From contig NZ_MDEQ02000011.1 in the NCBI RefSeq assembly GCF_001883705.2, positions 1-64,000 on the forward strand: a DNA stretch of 64,000 nucleotides, in the 5' to 3' direction. The DNA comes from Burkholderia catarinensis (lineage in GTDB: Bacteria > Pseudomonadota > Gammaproteobacteria > Burkholderiales > Burkholderiaceae). Every line of letters starts with the position of its first letter. The stretch's first letter is position 1. The translations under genes and the position numbers were made by a program. The notes beneath the pieces were generated by a model, which worked only from the letters and a program-made list of their open reading frames with translations, was not told the origin of the DNA and did no database searches. Shown here one piece after another: positions 61,986 through 64,000 of the stretch.

Positions 61986-63212
61986 ATGCAAACGAACCTG
62001 GCCGATTTCATTCGCAACACGCCCGACGGCGACGAGGCCGACGCGATCCTGCGCAAGTGCGTGCACTGCGGGTTCTGCACCGCGACCTGCCCGACCTACC
62101 AGTTGCTCGGCGATGAACTCGACGGCCCGCGCGGGCGCATCTACCTGATCAAGCAGATGGTGGAAGGCGCAACCGTCACGCGCAGCACGCAGCAGCACCT
62201 AGACCGCTGCCTCACGTGCCGCAGTTGCGAGACGACCTGCCCGTCGGGCGTCCAGTACGGCCGGCTGGTCGAGATCGGCCGCAAGCACGTCGAAGCGCAG
62301 GTACAGCGCCCGTTGCAGCAGCGTCTCTTGCGCCGCCTGCTGGCAAGCCTCGTGCCGAACGCCGCGCTGTTCTCGCCGGTGATGCGGCTCGGCCAGCACG
62401 TGCGGCCGCTGCTGCCGAAGCGGCTGCGCGACAAGGTGCCGCCGCGCACGCGGCTGCTCGAATGGCCGCACCGCACGCATACGCGCAAGATGCTGATGCT
62501 CGGCGGCTGCGTGCAGCCGTCGATGCTGCCGAACATCAACATCGCGACCGCGCGCGTGCTCGACGCGCTCGGCATCGAGACGGTCGTCGCGCCCGATGCG
62601 GGCTGCTGCGGCGCGATCCGCCTGCACCTGAACTATCACGACGAAGCGCTCGACGACGCGCGCCGCAACATCGACGCGTGGTGGCCCCATGTGGAACAGG
62701 GCGTCGAGACGATCGTGATGAATGCGTCGGGCTGCGGCGCGACGGTGCTCGAATACGCGCACCTGCTGCGCGACGATCCGGCCTACGCGGAGAAGGCGCA
62801 GCGCATCGTCTCGCTGACGCGCGATATCTCCGACGTGCTGCTCGCGTTCGAGGCCGAACTCGCGACGCTCGCGCGGCGCCGCGCGATCCATACGGTCGCG
62901 TACCACCCGCCGTGCACGCTGCAGCACGGCCAGCAGTCGCGCGGCAAGGTCGAACGCCTGCTCGAGACGCTCGGCATCGACGTGCGGCTGCCGGCCGACA
63001 GCCATCTGTGCTGCGGCTCGGCCGGCACGTATTCGCTGACGCAGCCGTCGCTGTCGTACCGGTTGCGCAAGCAGAAACTACTGAAGCTGCAGGCGCTCGA
63101 GCCGCAGATGATCGTCTCCGGCAACATCGGCTGCATCGCGCACCTGCAGAGCGGCACGCAGATTCCGGTCACCCACTGGATCCAGCTCGTCGAGCATTTG
63201 CTGTACGGCTAG
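61986..63212 (+). CDS. glcF: Glycolate oxidase iron-sulfur subunit GlcF
   Basis: GlcF, 408 residues, transfers electrons from the flavin subunits to the membrane. Two 4Fe-4S motifs, CVHCGFCTATCPTYQ and CLTCRSCETTCPSGVQYGR, are near the N-terminus; two CCG domains follow (GGCVQPSMLPNINI, PDAGCCGAIRL, NASGCGA, and PPCTLQHGQ, LCCGSAGTYS). It starts directly after glcE, so coupled. An 8-bp inverted repeat ctagggcc/ggccctag (63209-63251) overlaps its end. Confidence 0.95.
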   Translation: MQTNLADFIRNTPDGDEADAILRKCVHCGFCTATCPTYQLLGDELDGPRGRIYLIKQMVEGATVTRSTQQHLDRCLTCRSCETTCPSGVQYGRLVEIGRKHVEAQVQRPLQQRLLRRLLASLVPNAALFSPVMRLGQHVRPLLPKRLRDKVPPRTRLLEWPHRTHTRKMLMLGGCVQPSMLPNINIATARVLDALGIETVVAPDAGCCGAIRLHLNYHDEALDDARRNIDAWWPHVEQGVETIVMNASGCGATVLEYAHLLRDDPAYAEKAQRIVSLTRDISDVLLAFEAELATLARRRAIHTVAYHPPCTLQHGQQSRGKVERLLETLGIDVRLPADSHLCCGSAGTYSLTQPSLSYRLRKQKLLKLQALEPQMIVSGNIGCIAHLQSGTQIPVTHWIQLVEHLLYG

Positions 63213-63270
63213 GGCCTGTTCACGCTAATAACGGGCTTGCGCTGGCCCTAGGCCTCGCGCGCGGCGTCCG

Positions 63271-63276
63271 TATAAT
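63271..63276 (+). promoter_or_regulatory. TATAAT -10 box before yggS
   Basis: A perfect TATAAT 74 bp before the predicted yggS start, in the glcF-yggS gap. No good -35 is visible at normal spacing. Confidence 0.45.
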
Positions 63277-63349
63277 GGGCGGATCGATGCGCCGCGTGCC
63301 GCGGCGCATTCGCTTCATGCCTGCTTCCGTGCCTGTCCTCGTGCCCGTC

Positions 63350-64000
63350 ATGTCCGATCTCGCCGCCCGTCTCGAATCCGTTCATCGCCGCATCGCCGAC
63401 GCCGCCCGCGCGGCCGGCCGCGATCCCGCCGCCGTGTCGCTGCTCGCCGTCTCGAAGACGTTTCCCGCCGCCGACGTACGCGCCGCGCATGCGGCCGGGC
63501 AGCGCGCATTCGGCGAAAACTACGTGCAGGAATCGATCGACAAGATCGACGCGCTCGCCGACCTGCGCGCGGGCCTCGAATGGCATTTCATCGGGCCGCT
63601 GCAATCGAACAAGACGCGCCCGGTTGCCGAGCGCTTCGACTGGGTTCATTCGGTCGACCGGCTGAAGATCGCGCAGCGCCTGTCGGAACAACGCCCCGCG
63701 CACCTGCCGCCGCTCAACGTGTGCGTGCAGGTGAACATCAGCGGCGAGGCGTCGAAGAGCGGCGTTGCGCCGGCCGACGTGGCCGAAGTCGCACGCGCGG
63801 TCGCCGCGCTGCCGTCGCTGCGGCTGCGCGGCCTGATGGCGATTCCCGAACCGGCCGGCGACACCGAAGCGCAACGCGTGCCGCATCGCGCGCTGCGCGC
63901 GCTGTTCGACGCATTGCGCGGCGGCGGCCTGCCGCTCGATACGTTGTCGATGGGCATGTCCGCCGATCTCGACGCGGCCGTGCTCGAAGGCGCGACGATC
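63350..64000 (+). CDS. yggS: PLP homeostasis protein YggS / PipY (runs off right edge)
   Basis: The first 217 codons of a YggS-type pyridoxal-phosphate-binding protein with an alanine-racemase-like barrel that buffers PLP. The PLP Lys lies in SLLAVSKTFPAADVRAA; other motifs are AFGENYVQESIDKI, EWHFIGPLQSNKTR and VNISGEASKSG, with LSMGMSADLDAAV just before the edge. An in-frame ATG at 63317 would add 11 residues; 63350 (MSDLAARLE) fits the family better. The C-terminal end lies outside the window. Confidence 0.94.
   Translation, partial: MSDLAARLESVHRRIADAARAAGRDPAAVSLLAVSKTFPAADVRAAHAAGQRAFGENYVQESIDKIDALADLRAGLEWHFIGPLQSNKTRPVAERFDWVHSVDRLKIAQRLSEQRPAHLPPLNVCVQVNISGEASKSGVAPADVAEVARAVAALPSLRLRGLMAIPEPAGDTEAQRVPHRALRALFDALRGGGLPLDTLSMGMSADLDAAVLEGATI

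Overview
The window is a GC-rich bacterial chromosome segment whose gene content and order (tol-pal with ybgC, hda/HAD/pcnB/folK/dnk/panB, grpE/thioredoxin/dnaK/dnaJ, hrcA/hemH, nadK/recN, glcDEF) fit a betaproteobacterium of the order Burkholderiales, most likely Burkholderia (cepacia-complex-like). Species cannot be fixed from sequence reading alone. Most of it is core chromosome. There is no prophage, CRISPR array or intact insertion sequence.

Layout. 1-426: start of glyA, running off the left edge. 845-7198: ydfG, then the cell-envelope operon ybgC-tolQ-tolR-tolA-tolB-pal-cpoB, the proton-driven Tol-Pal machine for outer-membrane constriction. 7208-7495: a perfect consensus promoter, a tRNA-like remnant, tRNA-Lys(UUU) and a terminator. 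7805-13405 (minus): a tightly packed six-gene accessory operon (family-2 glycosyltransferase, secreted unknown, ferritin-like di-iron protein, GT-B glycosyltransferase, PAP2 enzyme, three-His-box desaturase) that looks like an uncharacterised lipid or glycolipid pathway. 13545-16542: YiaA-like membrane protein, AraC regulator, AhpD-like protein, class II glutamine amidotransferase. 16543-17296: a decay scar with an 18-bp perfect inverted repeat and a deleted manC-like pseudogene. 17500-24538: mscS, dedA, mutL-miaA, a divergent tetR/tetA pair with two tet-like operators, and a DUF4440 gene.

24641-31037: purM, divergent from hda-HAD-pcnB-folK-dnk-panB. 31178-37632 (minus): heat-shock operon grpE-trx-dnaK-dnaJ followed by a fused pabBC, with sigma-32-like promoters before grpE and dnaK. 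38122-40966 (minus): hrcA-hemH-hslR, where hemH and hslR are bridged by two repeat-derived mini-ORFs that keep stop/start coupling. 41098-53442: nadK, recN, glnE (minus), the giant yhdP, a nitrilase-family amidase and tldD.

53517-54960: DAHP synthase (aroG) preceded by a consensus-like promoter, a 21-residue leader peptide containing FYFYFFWY, and a terminator that competes with a 9-bp antiterminator. This is the clearest regulatory discovery here: an attenuator that appears to sense Phe, Tyr and Trp together. 55084-55739: a Phd/VapC toxin-antitoxin pair. 55818-57075 (minus): flavohemoglobin hmp under a 17-bp-arm palindrome resembling an NsrR site. 57123-57674 (minus): cobalamin adenosyltransferase. 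57812-63212: FAD-linked oxidase plus glcDEF glycolate oxidase. 63350-64000: yggS, running off the right edge.

Recurring themes: stop/start ATGA overlaps couple many genes, and several genes (ybgC, mutL, the HAD gene, nadK) have a -10-like hexamer 6-8 bp before an ATG without a Shine-Dalgarno, suggesting leaderless mRNAs.
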